Source of the DNA: Paucisalibacillus globulus DSM 18846
GTDB lineage: Bacteria; Bacillota; Bacilli; Bacillales; Amphibacillaceae
DNA length: 64,000 nt
Direction: 5' to 3'
Assembly (NCBI RefSeq): GCF_000482485.1
Contig: NZ_AXVK01000001.1
Location: 62,001-126,000, forward strand
Within the stretch, counting starts at the first letter, position 1; every line of letters starts with the position of its first letter. The notes below the pieces were generated by a model. The model ran no database searches, had not been told where the DNA came from, and saw only the letters and a list, made by a program, of their open reading frames with translations. Positions 26,673 to 34,369 of this stretch are shown here, piece by piece. The position numbers and the translations under genes are program-made.

Positions 26673-27770
26673 TTAGTAAATTCTTTCTTCTGTTTCAGCA
26701 TTGAAGAAATGTGCTTTGTTCATATCTAAAGCTAGATCAAGTGTTTCTCCACCTTGGATATCTGAACGTGAATCAATACGTGCAATAAAATCTTGATCTG
26801 CAACTTTTGAATATAGGAAAGTTTCGGCACCCATCAATTCTGCAACTTCAATTGAAGCAGAGATTTTAGTATCTGGAGTTGATTCAATAAATATTAATTC
26901 ATCATGAATATCTTCTGGACGAATACCTAGAATAACTTCTTTATCAACATAGCCTTTTTCTTTTAATAGCTTTAATTTACCTGCAGGGATTCGTACTTTA
27001 ATGTCGCCCATTACAAAGTTATTCTCTTTAATCGTTCCAGTTAAGAAGTTCATAGCAGGTGAGCCAATGAATCCACCAACGAATACATTATTAGGGTTAT
27101 CATAAACTTCTTTCGGTGCACCTACCTGTTGGATAATACCATCTTTCATAACAACTAGACGTGTAGCCATTGTCATAGCTTCTGTTTGGTCATGGGTTAC
27201 GTAAATTGTAGTTGTTTGTAGACGTTTATGAAGCTTCTGAATTTCTGCACGCATTTGTACACGTAATTTTGCATCTAGGTTTGATAATGGTTCGTCCATT
27301 AAGAATACTTTTGCATCACGAACAATAGCACGACCTAAAGCAACACGTTGACGCTGACCACCAGAAAGTGCTTTTGGCTTACGATCTAAATAAGCTTCAA
27401 GACCTAAGATTTTTGCAGCGTTTTGTACACGCTTATCAATTTCGTCTTTTTTAAATTTACGTAATTTTAATCCAAACGCCATGTTATCATAAACATTCAT
27501 ATGTGGATATAATGCATAGTTTTGGAAAACCATTGCGATGTCTCGGTCTTTCGGTGCAACATCGTTCATTTTCTTATCATCAATGAAAAGTCCACCTTCA
27601 GTAATTTCTTCTAGACCTGCAATCATCCGTAGAGTTGTCGACTTTCCACAACCAGATGGTCCTACAAAAACGATAAATTCCTTATCTTGAATATGCAAGT
27701 TAAAATCATTTACTGCAATAACATCTTTGTCATATTTTTTCTGAATATGTTCTAATCGTAATTCTGCCAT
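26673..27770 (-). CDS. msmX: Multi-sugar ABC importer ATPase MsmX
   Basis: MsmX is the shared ATPase that powers several carbohydrate ABC importers in Bacillus. The 365-residue protein has Walker A GPSGCGKST, Q-loop VFQNYALYPHM, signature LSGGQRQRVALGRAI, Walker B VFLMDEPLSNLD and the switch His in THDQ. The C-terminal 120 residues or so form the regulatory MalK-type OB-fold domain. It is orphaned here, with no permease or binding protein nearby, as expected for a shared ATPase. A cre-like site lies in its leader. Confidence 0.93.
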   Translation of the reverse strand: MAELRLEHIQKKYDKDVIAVNDFNLHIQDKEFIVFVGPSGCGKSTTLRMIAGLEEITEGGLFIDDKKMNDVAPKDRDIAMVFQNYALYPHMNVYDNMAFGLKLRKFKKDEIDKRVQNAAKILGLEAYLDRKPKALSGGQRQRVALGRAIVRDAKVFLMDEPLSNLDAKLRVQMRAEIQKLHKRLQTTTIYVTHDQTEAMTMATRLVVMKDGIIQQVGAPKEVYDNPNNVFVGGFIGSPAMNFLTGTIKENNFVMGDIKVRIPAGKLKLLKEKGYVDKEVILGIRPEDIHDELIFIESTPDTKISASIEVAELMGAETFLYSKVADQDFIARIDSRSDIQGGETLDLALDMNKAHFFNAETEERIY

Positions 27771-27791
27771 GTGTATGTCCTCCTTAGTTTG

Positions 27792-27805
27792 TGAAAGCGT
27801 TTTAC
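27792..27805 (-). promoter_or_regulatory. Candidate cre (CcpA) site in the msmX leader
   Basis: TGAAAGCGTTTTAC on the plus strand matches about 12 of 14 positions of the catabolite-responsive element consensus TGWAARCGYTWNCW, 22 bp before the msmX start. It suggests carbon catabolite control; untested. Confidence 0.5.
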
Positions 27806-27847
27806 TTTATGATTCTATTATAATAAAGAATGAAACTAGGCTAAATA

Positions 27848-27890
27848 GTAAACATGCACAAAGAATGATGGGCTCTTTGTGCATGTTTAC
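27848..27890 (-). terminator. Terminator after the PucR-type regulator gene
   Basis: A perfect 17-bp stem (GTAAACATGCACAAAGA and its complement) with a 9-nt loop is followed on the minus strand by TATTTAG. It separates this gene from msmX. Confidence 0.82.
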
Positions 27891-27898
27891 AAATACGA

Positions 27899-28780
27899 TT
27901 ATTTTTTTGCTATTAAAGCCAAGTAAACAGAAAGTGCTTGCTGGAACGTACGGATATCTATACCTGTTTTTTCGTAAAATTTATCAATTCGATATTGTAA
28001 ACTATTACGGTGCATATACAATTTTTTTGCAGCAACAGATATATTTAAATTGCTTTCAAAAAAAACTTCCATGATTTTTAAAAACGCAGCATCATTTTGA
28101 AAGTCTTGAAGAATAAGGTTTTGTAAATCCATTTTATAATGAGGACTTGTCTGTTCAATCAATAGAAACGGAATTGCTTCTATATAGGAAACAACACTCT
28201 TCTCTGAATAAGTAAATACGGTATGTGCTCCTTGGATTAGTTGATAGTAATGCTCTTTAATCCCTTGAAGAGTAGAGAGATATGGTCCGACAAAAAATTG
28301 TATATTTATATATAAATCACTCATTAAAATGTCAATTATCTCGTTATATGAAATCTCTTCTTCTAGGTCACTCCGTTGATAGTCGACAATAACCCCTTCT
28401 GTTTCACTTTCCCATAAAACAGTTGTTTCCTTTTCAAACAATTGAATAATAGCATCTTTAAAGTCCTGTGGTTCAATTTGGTTTGAAGGGATTTTAAAAT
28501 ACACAAAACGAAAACTATTATTTATCTCTGGATAGTTACTGTCTATTTCAATCCACTGTTTCCACCTTTGTTCTTCTTCTGTCATTATCGGAAAGCGATT
28601 CCGATACGGTTTTAAAAATGTATGTAATAGTAGTAGATCTTTTTCTTCAAGTTCAGATGGATGAATCCCAACCAAATGTCCATTATCCATTTGAAACCAT
28701 TTAAAATCTAAGTTAACTTCGATAGGTACTGTTTCGTAATGCAGAAGAGACGGATAATACTTTTTTAGTTTTTCAATCAA
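27899..28780 (-). CDS. PucR/CdaR-type helix-turn-helix regulator
   Basis: The C-terminus carries the PucR-type HTH (LNISVAAKKLYMHRNSLQYR) with the typical HRNTLxYR-like core. The N-terminal 230 residues are an unassigned sensory region. I prefer the TTG start at 28780, with AAAAGAGGT 8 bp upstream; the in-frame ATG at 28813 adds 11 residues but has no ribosome site. The target genes are unknown. It is divergent from yheA. Confidence 0.75.
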   Translation of the reverse strand: MIEKLKKYYPSLLHYETVPIEVNLDFKWFQMDNGHLVGIHPSELEEKDLLLLHTFLKPYRNRFPIMTEEEQRWKQWIEIDSNYPEINNSFRFVYFKIPSNQIEPQDFKDAIIQLFEKETTVLWESETEGVIVDYQRSDLEEEISYNEIIDILMSDLYINIQFFVGPYLSTLQGIKEHYYQLIQGAHTVFTYSEKSVVSYIEAIPFLLIEQTSPHYKMDLQNLILQDFQNDAAFLKIMEVFFESNLNISVAAKKLYMHRNSLQYRIDKFYEKTGIDIRTFQQALSVYLALIAKK

Positions 28781-29047
28781 TAGGAAAACCTCTTTTAATA
28801 GTGTTTTTTTCATTATAGCAATAGATATACTATTTTATAAAGTAAGTGTACGTCAGACGGCTAGGAAAGTATAAAAAATCTTTTCACGCCTATAGAATAA
28901 CTATTGCTTCTGTCATTTTGTTTAAAAGCGAGGTGTATTCAATATGGATTATATAAGAAAAGTTATTGTAAAGGTGATTGCTATCAGTGTACATCAAGCA
29001 TTTCGTTTGTTATAGTGTGTAGTAACCTATCCAAGGAGGAATTTGTT

Positions 29048-29398
29048 TTGTCAAATATGTTTGATAGTGCCTATGATTTAGAAAAGGCAATTCGAGAAAG
29101 TGAAGAGTTTAAAGGATTAAAAGCTGCATTTGAAGCAGTAATGAGCGACCCAACAGCAAAGAAAACATTTGAAGATTTCCGTGACACTCAAATGGAACTT
29201 CAACAAAAACAAATGCAGGGTGAAGACATCACGGAAGAAGAAGTTGAAAACGCTCGTCAAGTGGTAGAGCTTGTTCAACAGCATGAAGCGATATCTTCTC
29301 TAATGGAACAAGAACAACGCTTGAACATGGTAATTAATGAATTAAGTCAAATTATTACAAAACCTTTAGAGGAACTGTACGGATCCCATCAAGGGTAA
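29048..29398 (+). CDS. yheA: YlbF-family protein YheA
   Basis: The 116-residue all-helical protein belongs to the YlbF/YmcA group, with the paralogue YheA in B. subtilis of nearly the same length. The helical stretch KKTFEDFRDTQMELQQKQMQ is typical. YlbF and YmcA act with YaaT on RNase Y, but YheA itself has no firm role. TTG at 29048 is 7 bp after AAGGAGGA and is clearly the start; a 48-codon upstream extension of the frame is non-coding. A terminator follows. Confidence 0.88.
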   Translation: MSNMFDSAYDLEKAIRESEEFKGLKAAFEAVMSDPTAKKTFEDFRDTQMELQQKQMQGEDITEEEVENARQVVELVQQHEAISSLMEQEQRLNMVINELSQIITKPLEELYGSHQG

Positions 29399-29407
29399 AT
29401 ACATAGG

Positions 29408-29442
29408 AAGCACAAGGATATCATTTCCTTGTGCTTTTTTGT
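29408..29442 (+). terminator. Terminator after yheA
   Basis: The perfect 11-bp stem AAGCACAAGGA/TCCTTGTGCTT with a 7-nt loop is followed by TTTTG. Confidence 0.92.
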
Positions 29443-29634
29443 TGTCCTTAGCACACTCCATTCTGTACGTTCTTAACCGCATGCTCGAGGTTTCGGTTTG
29501 AAAACAGATAACGCTGTTCAAAACTTCCAAGTTATGAAATCACCCATAATCCTTATAAGTAATGATAAGAAGGAATTATGTATTTCCATATCGAATATAT
29601 TCAGGTGGAGAAATTAAATTAAGGGGGAGTTAGT

Positions 29635-30408
29635 TTGAACTTTGTAAAACATGAAAGTAATAATGGAATTTCATTCATAAGTCTGAATCGTCCAGACCGC
29701 TATAATGCTCTTAACAAAGAAATGTTAGAAGAGCTATATGACGTAGTGGATATGGTTGATAAAAATGAAGATCGTATCGTAGTACTTCGTGGAGAAGGTA
29801 ACGCATTTTGTGCTGGTGGAGATATCGCCATGATGAAGGACTTTGGAAATAAAGAATTTTTTGATTCTGTTATGGATTCGATAGCTGGTATTGTCCGCAA
29901 GCTTTATATGATGCCAAAGTTAGTTATTTCTGCGGTGCAAGGTTCAGCAGCAGGATTAGGGCTTAGTCTAGCTCTAACAGCAGATTATGTGGTTGCACAT
30001 CAAGAAGCTAAATTTGGAATGTTATTTATTGGTGTAGGGCTTGCGCCTGATGGTGGTGGGCACTTCTGGGCTGAGCAACGTCTTGGTATACAACGGGCAA
30101 AACAGTTTATTTGGGGAAATCCAAGGCAGGTAAAAGGTGAAGAAGCGAAACATATGGGTTTAGTTGATTTACTCACGGGCGAAGATGTTGTTCAAGAGGC
30201 CGGAAAGTTAGGGCAAATGTTATTAGCCTCCCCTTTAGAAGCTATGTTAAAAACAAAAATGACTTATCATGAAGAGAGATTAGAAAAGTTGAATTATTTC
30301 CTTCAAAAAGAAAAACAAAACCAATGGGAACTCAGGTATTCAGAAGATCATCAAGAGGGTGTTCATGCATTTTTAGAAAAAAGAAAGCCAAGTTTTAAAG
30401 GGAAATAA
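29635..30408 (+). CDS. yhaR: Enoyl-CoA hydratase/isomerase family protein YhaR
   Basis: This 257-residue crotonase-fold protein has SLNRPDRYNAL at the N-terminus, the first oxyanion-hole segment AFCAGGDIAMM near residue 60 and the second SAAGLGLSLAL near 105. The catalytic Glu pair of true hydratases is not obvious (GLAPDGGG replaces the second), so an isomerase or another CoA ligand is possible. The start is TTG after AAGGGGGAG. The position between yheA and yhzD/yhaQP matches YhaR of B. subtilis. Confidence 0.83.
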   Translation: MNFVKHESNNGISFISLNRPDRYNALNKEMLEELYDVVDMVDKNEDRIVVLRGEGNAFCAGGDIAMMKDFGNKEFFDSVMDSIAGIVRKLYMMPKLVISAVQGSAAGLGLSLALTADYVVAHQEAKFGMLFIGVGLAPDGGGHFWAEQRLGIQRAKQFIWGNPRQVKGEEAKHMGLVDLLTGEDVVQEAGKLGQMLLASPLEAMLKTKMTYHEERLEKLNYFLQKEKQNQWELRYSEDHQEGVHAFLEKRKPSFKGK

Positions 30409-30463
30409 TATGCTTATATTTATGGGGCTAAGTTAGGAAATTTATTCCCCTAATTAGAAAAGT

Positions 30464-30504
30464 GGCTGTCAATAGGCTTATTAACCTAAATGACAGCCCT
30501 TTTA
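30464..30504. terminator. Bidirectional terminator between yhaR and yhzD
   Basis: The stem GGCTGTCA/TGACAGCC, with inner GG/CC pairs, has CTTTTATTA on the plus side and ACTTTTCT on the minus side. Confidence 0.8.
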
Positions 30505-30690
30505 TTATCGGTGGAATAAAACTAACTTTGCCTCTGGTGACACACATCGATGGGTATGTTCAAGATAGCCTTCCTTAGCTAATCGTTCTTCTCCTAGCTT
30601 CTTAGCTTCTTGGTCATTAGCTGCTTGGAATGATTCATCCAATAATGTTTCCCCAGATTTTTCAAAAACTGTTAATACATACGTTTTCAT
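30505..30690 (-). CDS. yhzD: YhzD-family small protein
   Basis: The 61-residue protein begins MKTYVLTVFEKSGETLLDES and ends KLVLFHR, matching the YhzD family (61 residues in B. subtilis). It has no membrane segment and no catalytic motif. CTGGAGGTAA precedes the ATG. It is convergent with yhaR, and its neighbourhood is the same as in B. subtilis. Function is unknown. Confidence 0.82.
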   Translation of the reverse strand: MKTYVLTVFEKSGETLLDESFQAANDQEAKKLGEERLAKEGYLEHTHRCVSPEAKLVLFHR

Positions 30691-30782
30691 ATTTTGATTA
30701 CCTCCAGAAGTAATGATCGTTCTTATTGGTTATATTCGACCTTTTTCAAGAAAATCCTTCTTTGTAAATAACAAAAATATAT

Positions 30783-30843
30783 GTAAAGTAACCTTGACAT
30801 GCGATGTATATGTATAGTAAGCTTTACGTAAAGTTAACTTTAC
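30783..30843 (+). promoter_or_regulatory. Promoter with GTAAAG/CTTTAC operator array for the XRE operon
   Basis: Four copies of GTAAAG or its inverse lie at 30783, 30822, 30828 and 30838. They form a 12-bp palindrome (CTTTACGTAAAG) overlapping a 16-bp one (GTAAAGTTAACTTTAC, 30828-30843). TTGACA (30794) and TATAGT (30813) lie between, though only 13 bp apart. Autorepression by the XRE protein just downstream is likely. Confidence 0.65.
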
Positions 30844-30861
30844 AAAAAAGTAGGAGATAAA

Positions 30862-31080
30862 ATGAAAACGTTAATCCGTGAAAAACGAACCGAGAAAAAT
30901 ATGACACAAGAAGAGTTATCGCAAGCATTACAAGTATCACGGCAAACCATTATCTCGTTGGAAAAAGGAAAATATAAGCCATCACTTGTTCTTGCACATA
31001 AATTATCACAGATTTTTGAATGTAGTATAGAAGATTTATTTATTTTTGAGGGCGATGAAAATATTCAGGGATTACACTGA
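30862..31080 (+). CDS. XRE-family transcriptional regulator
   Basis: The 72-residue protein is essentially a single lambda-repressor-type HTH (MTQEELSQALQVSRQTIISL) of the small YvaO/YozG kind. TAGGAGATAAA precedes the ATG. It leads an operon with a membrane protein and the YhaQP ABC transporter (gaps of 36 and 14 bp), so it probably controls that exporter. The palindromic array upstream is its likely operator. The B. subtilis yhaQP locus lacks this regulator as far as I recall. Confidence 0.88.
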   Translation: MKTLIREKRTEKNMTQEELSQALQVSRQTIISLEKGKYKPSLVLAHKLSQIFECSIEDLFIFEGDENIQGLH

Positions 31081-31116
31081 TAGCGTATCTACAATCTCAA
31101 GTACAGGGGGAATATC

Positions 31117-31434
31117 ATGTTTAGCGAATCATTTTTGGAATCACCATGGGTTATCTTGATATTAATCGGAAACTATCTCTTTTTGCTGGCACTATTTTAT
31201 ATCCAGAGAAGAGTTGGTAAGAAAAACTATCGATATGACGAGCGATATTATAATGTACATAACCGTGCAAAAGGACGTACCTGGGATATTATGCTTGTTA
31301 TCATGTTAATTGCTAATCCGATAGTTATTATATTCGATGGAATAAAGTTTGCATTTTTCTTTTTGAATATTCTTTATATCTTACATGTTTCGATTTGGGG
31401 ATTTGCAGCTGCTTATTATGATAGTAAGGAATAG
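31117..31434 (+). CDS. Small multi-pass membrane protein of unknown family
   Basis: The 105-residue protein has three hydrophobic segments (about 10-28, 57-74 and 77-100) and a charged loop (RRVGKKNYRYDERYYN) between the first two. I do not recognise the family with confidence. A ribosome site (CAGGGGGAA) is present. Its place between an XRE regulator and an ABC exporter suggests an accessory or immunity-like partner, but this is inference. Confidence 0.7.
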   Translation: MFSESFLESPWVILILIGNYLFLLALFYIQRRVGKKNYRYDERYYNVHNRAKGRTWDIMLVIMLIANPIVIIFDGIKFAFFFLNILYILHVSIWGFAAAYYDSKE

Positions 31435-31448
31435 AAAGGGGTAAAGAA

Positions 31449-32348
31449 ATGACATTAAAATTAAAAAATTTAACAAAACAATTTGGAAAAAATGTTGCAG
31501 TAAATAACCTATCTTTAGAAATCCCAGAAAATGAAATGTTTGGATTTTTAGGGGGAAATGGTGCAGGCAAAACAACAACCTTTCGAATGATTCTTGGGTT
31601 GTTGGAAAAGACTTCAGGTGAGATAACTTGGAATGGAGAAAAAATAAATTATGGAAAAAGTAGAATTATAGGATACTTACCTGAGGAACGTGGTCTTTAT
31701 CCGAAATTAAAAGTAAAAGAACAGATCATCTATTTAGCGCGTTTACGTGGAATGGAAAGAAAGGAAGTAGTAGGAGAACTGGAAAAGTGGCTGGAACGTT
31801 TTAAGGTTCCAGAATATATGGATAAAAGGGTTGAGGAACTATCTAAAGGAAATCAGCAAAAAATCCAATTTATTTCAGCAGTCATTCATAAACCAGAGCT
31901 TCTAATCTTAGATGAACCATTTTCAGGATTAGATCCGATCAATGTTGAGATGTTAAAAGAAGCAGTTATCGACCTGAAAAATCAAGGTACATCGATCGTA
32001 TTTTCTTCTCATCGAATGGAACATGTTGAAGAATTATGTGAACACTTATGTATTTTACAAAAAGGAAATCCGGTAGTTCAAGGATCTTTACGTGAAATAA
32101 AACGTTCATTTGGTAAGAAAAATCTTCTTATTCATGCTGATATGCCACTGGACTTTTTAAAGACTTTTGAAGGTGTTACGAAATTTAAACAAACAATGAA
32201 TGGGTGTATTTTGCAGATTTCAAATGAAAATATTTCTCAAGAGATTTTTCATGAACTACAAGGAAAAGGATTTGTTCGGAAATTTGAATTAGAAGAACCT
32301 TCCTTAAATGATATCTTTATTGAGAAAGTGGGTGCGAGTTATGAATAA
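31449..32348 (+). CDS. yhaQ: ABC exporter ATPase YhaQ
   Basis: This 299-residue ATPase of the NatA/CcmA class has Walker A GGNGAGKTT (normally GPNGAGKTT) near residue 36. The signature LSKGNQQKIQF replaces LSGGQ, as in NatA-like proteins. Walker B is LLILDEPFSGLDP. The C-terminal 80 residues or so form the extra domain of this class. Its stop overlaps the start of yhaP by 8 bp. YhaQP resembles the NatAB sodium exporter, but a substrate has not been shown. Confidence 0.9.
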   Translation: MTLKLKNLTKQFGKNVAVNNLSLEIPENEMFGFLGGNGAGKTTTFRMILGLLEKTSGEITWNGEKINYGKSRIIGYLPEERGLYPKLKVKEQIIYLARLRGMERKEVVGELEKWLERFKVPEYMDKRVEELSKGNQQKIQFISAVIHKPELLILDEPFSGLDPINVEMLKEAVIDLKNQGTSIVFSSHRMEHVEELCEHLCILQKGNPVVQGSLREIKRSFGKKNLLIHADMPLDFLKTFEGVTKFKQTMNGCILQISNENISQEIFHELQGKGFVRKFELEEPSLNDIFIEKVGASYE

Positions 32349-33582
32349 GTTTTGGATTATTATGACACATACTTATCTATCCAAGTTAAGAACTAAGGTA
32401 TTCTATATTAGCACGGTTTTAATTCTTGCATTTTTATTGGTGATGGTAAACTTCGAATCTATTATTAAAGCATTTGGTGGTGAAGAAGAACAAAAAGTAG
32501 CTATCATCGATGAATCTGGTGAACTACTCAATTATATAAACTTACAGACTAGTGATAGTGAATTAATACTAGAACCATTTTCGGATTCAGTTGAGGATGC
32601 TAAATCTCTAGTAATAGAGGATGAATATGAAGCTCTTGTTACAGTTAAATTAAATGACGAGGGATTACCAGAAGCAACATTTTTTTCGAAGAATATAACA
32701 GATTCAGAGCTGCAATTAAGTATTCAACAACAGCTACAACAGGTAAAAGTTACACTTGCTTCATCACAGTTAGGGATAGATCAAGCTGCTATACATGAGG
32801 TTTTTTCTCCTATCACTATTCATAAAGTGGCTCTAGATGAAAATGTAAAGACAGAAGAAGAACGGAATCAGGCCATGGGAATTGTATATGCCATGCTGCT
32901 ATTACTGTATGTGTTTGTGATGATGTATGGTTCCATGATTGCAACAGACGTAGCAACTGAAAAATCTTCAAGAGTCATGGAAATATTAGTTTCTAGTGCT
33001 CCACCAATAACACATATGTTTGCTAAGATAATTGGGATTGCTTTGTTAGGATTAACACAGATTGGTATTTTAATAGTGGTTGCGTTTATTATGTTACAAT
33101 CTAAATCCGAACAAATTGGTGGCTTGATTGTATCGTTTGGTCTCGATAATGCATCCATATCTATTATATTATATGGAGTTTTATTCTTTTTACTTGGTTT
33201 CTTCCTATATGCAACACTAGCTGCAATGCTAGGATCTCTTGTTAGTCGTGTGGAAGAGGCAAACCAAATTGTTACCCCAATCATTTTTTTAATTGCAATT
33301 GGGTTTTTCTTAGCGATATTTGGAATGAATGCACCTGAATCACAGATTGTTATTATAACATCATATATTCCATTCTTTGCACCACTTTTAATGTTTCTCC
33401 GTGTAGGACTTGTAGACGTCCCTATCTGGGAAGTATTAATCTCGGTAGGAATTCTAGTAGGGACGATTATTCTATTAGCTATTATTGGGGCGAAAGTATA
33501 TAAAGGCGGTGTACTGTTATACGGAAATTCTAATCCGTTTAAGGATATTAAGAAAGCAGTACAATTAACGAAAAAAGATTAA
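32341..33582 (+). CDS. yhaP: ABC-2 type exporter permease YhaP
   Basis: The 413-residue permease has one N-terminal membrane segment (about 19-38), a large extracytoplasmic domain (about 45-185) and five or more C-terminal segments. This is the NatB-like ABC-2 layout, with the motif SSRVMEILVSSAPP after the second segment. The ATG at 32341 overlaps the yhaQ stop; a longer frame from 32308 has no ribosome site. It ends the operon. No clear terminator is seen, but the palindromic repeat at 33650-33719 could serve as one. Confidence 0.9.
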   Translation: MNKFWIIMTHTYLSKLRTKVFYISTVLILAFLLVMVNFESIIKAFGGEEEQKVAIIDESGELLNYINLQTSDSELILEPFSDSVEDAKSLVIEDEYEALVTVKLNDEGLPEATFFSKNITDSELQLSIQQQLQQVKVTLASSQLGIDQAAIHEVFSPITIHKVALDENVKTEEERNQAMGIVYAMLLLLYVFVMMYGSMIATDVATEKSSRVMEILVSSAPPITHMFAKIIGIALLGLTQIGILIVVAFIMLQSKSEQIGGLIVSFGLDNASISIILYGVLFFLLGFFLYATLAAMLGSLVSRVEEANQIVTPIIFLIAIGFFLAIFGMNAPESQIVIITSYIPFFAPLLMFLRVGLVDVPIWEVLISVGILVGTIILLAIIGAKVYKGGVLLYGNSNPFKDIKKAVQLTKKD

Positions 33583-33649
33583 TGTTTTCACAATGCTATG
33601 ATTTAAACTAACGAAAAATAGATAAGAAAAGTATATATTAGCACTGAGT

Positions 33650-33719
33650 AGCCCGAATACACGTAGACACCAGTGGGAGGTTCATGAGCCACCTGCTGAA
33701 AGTGAAGTGTATTCGGGCT
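33650..33719. repeat. Short palindromic module (70 bp), reversed and internally deleted copy
   Basis: The perfect end stem AGCCCGAATACAC/GTGTATTCGGGCT encloses GTAGAC, GGGAGG and GAAAGTGAA. Its reverse complement aligns with the larger modules at 33864-33980 and 60377-60550. It lies 67 bp after yhaP in a 787-bp gap without genes. Confidence 0.85.
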
Positions 33720-33863
33720 CTAATTTTAACTAGGAAGATTTAGTAAGATTTGTAGGTGCAGATAGTTAACTTAAGATTGTTTACTTGATGAAAGTTATTT
33801 TTTATTTTCATAGTTGATGGAAACTGCGCGGTAACTAATTATTTTTAGTTGAGCAACGCACCC

Positions 33864-33980
33864 GCGGGGGAAATACACTTCGCTTTCCGTGGGCGGCTGG
33901 AGAGCCTCCTCACTCCTTCGTCGTTGCGGGGTCTCACCTAGGCCTGTCCTCCCACAGGAGTCTACGTGTATTTCCCCCGC
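33864..33980. repeat. Palindromic module in element A, copy 1
   Basis: The perfect 15-bp end stem GCGGGGGAAATACAC/GTGTATTTCCCCCGC encloses a GC-rich core with CTCCTCACTCCTTCGTCG. The core is nearly identical to that of the module at 60377-60550, whose outer stem bases differ but are also fully paired. Confidence 0.85.
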
Positions 33981-34066
33981 TGATGTATATTGAAAAAGAT
34001 TGAAAGCACTTATTAATGAAACCATGTGATAAAACAATACATAATTAGGAAACTCTAACTAGCGCA

Positions 34067-34176
34067 GGCAGAATACGTAGACTCCTACGGGAACAGCACG
34101 TGTCCGAAGACCCCGCAGCGGCGAACTTTCCGCGAGGAGGCTGAGGCCGTGCCCGTGGAAAGCGGAGTATTCTGCC
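34067..34176. repeat. Palindromic module in element A, copy 2
   Basis: The 10-bp end stem GGCAGAATAC/GTATTCTGCC encloses GTAGACTCCTACGGGAAC, ACCCCGCAGCGG and CGAGGAGGCTGAGG. This is the reversed orientation of the other modules and resembles a repeat common in Bacillaceae intergenic regions. Confidence 0.8.
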
Positions 34177-34369
34177 GGAGCGGTAGCATAGCAGTTCATC
34201 CACTCCATTCATTAAATTCGAACGGCATTATACAGTAGTTACCGCACAGTCTATACAAACTGCAAAGTTAACAATATTCTTTTAGAATAAAGCCTAACTT
34301 ATAGCAGTGGAACGAACGTGCATTCGTAATGCGTTTCTGGTAAAATAAAACAAAAGAGGAGGGATAATG

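Larger units (their letters stand above)
33794..34274. mobile_element. MITE-like element A (terminal inverted repeats, two palindromic modules)
   Basis: The left end includes AGTTGATGGAAACTGCGCGG followed by TAACTA; the right end is its diverged inverse (TAGTTACCGCACAGT ... AACAA). Inside lie two GC-rich palindromic modules at 33864-33980 and 34067-34176. No transposase or plausible gene is present. The ends match those of elements at 48008-48386 and 60312-60646, so this is a non-autonomous repeat family. Confidence 0.75.

Noticed and set aside
33795-34037. 80-codon frame inside MITE-like element A
   Set aside because: It spans a palindromic module and has no ribosome site or family match.
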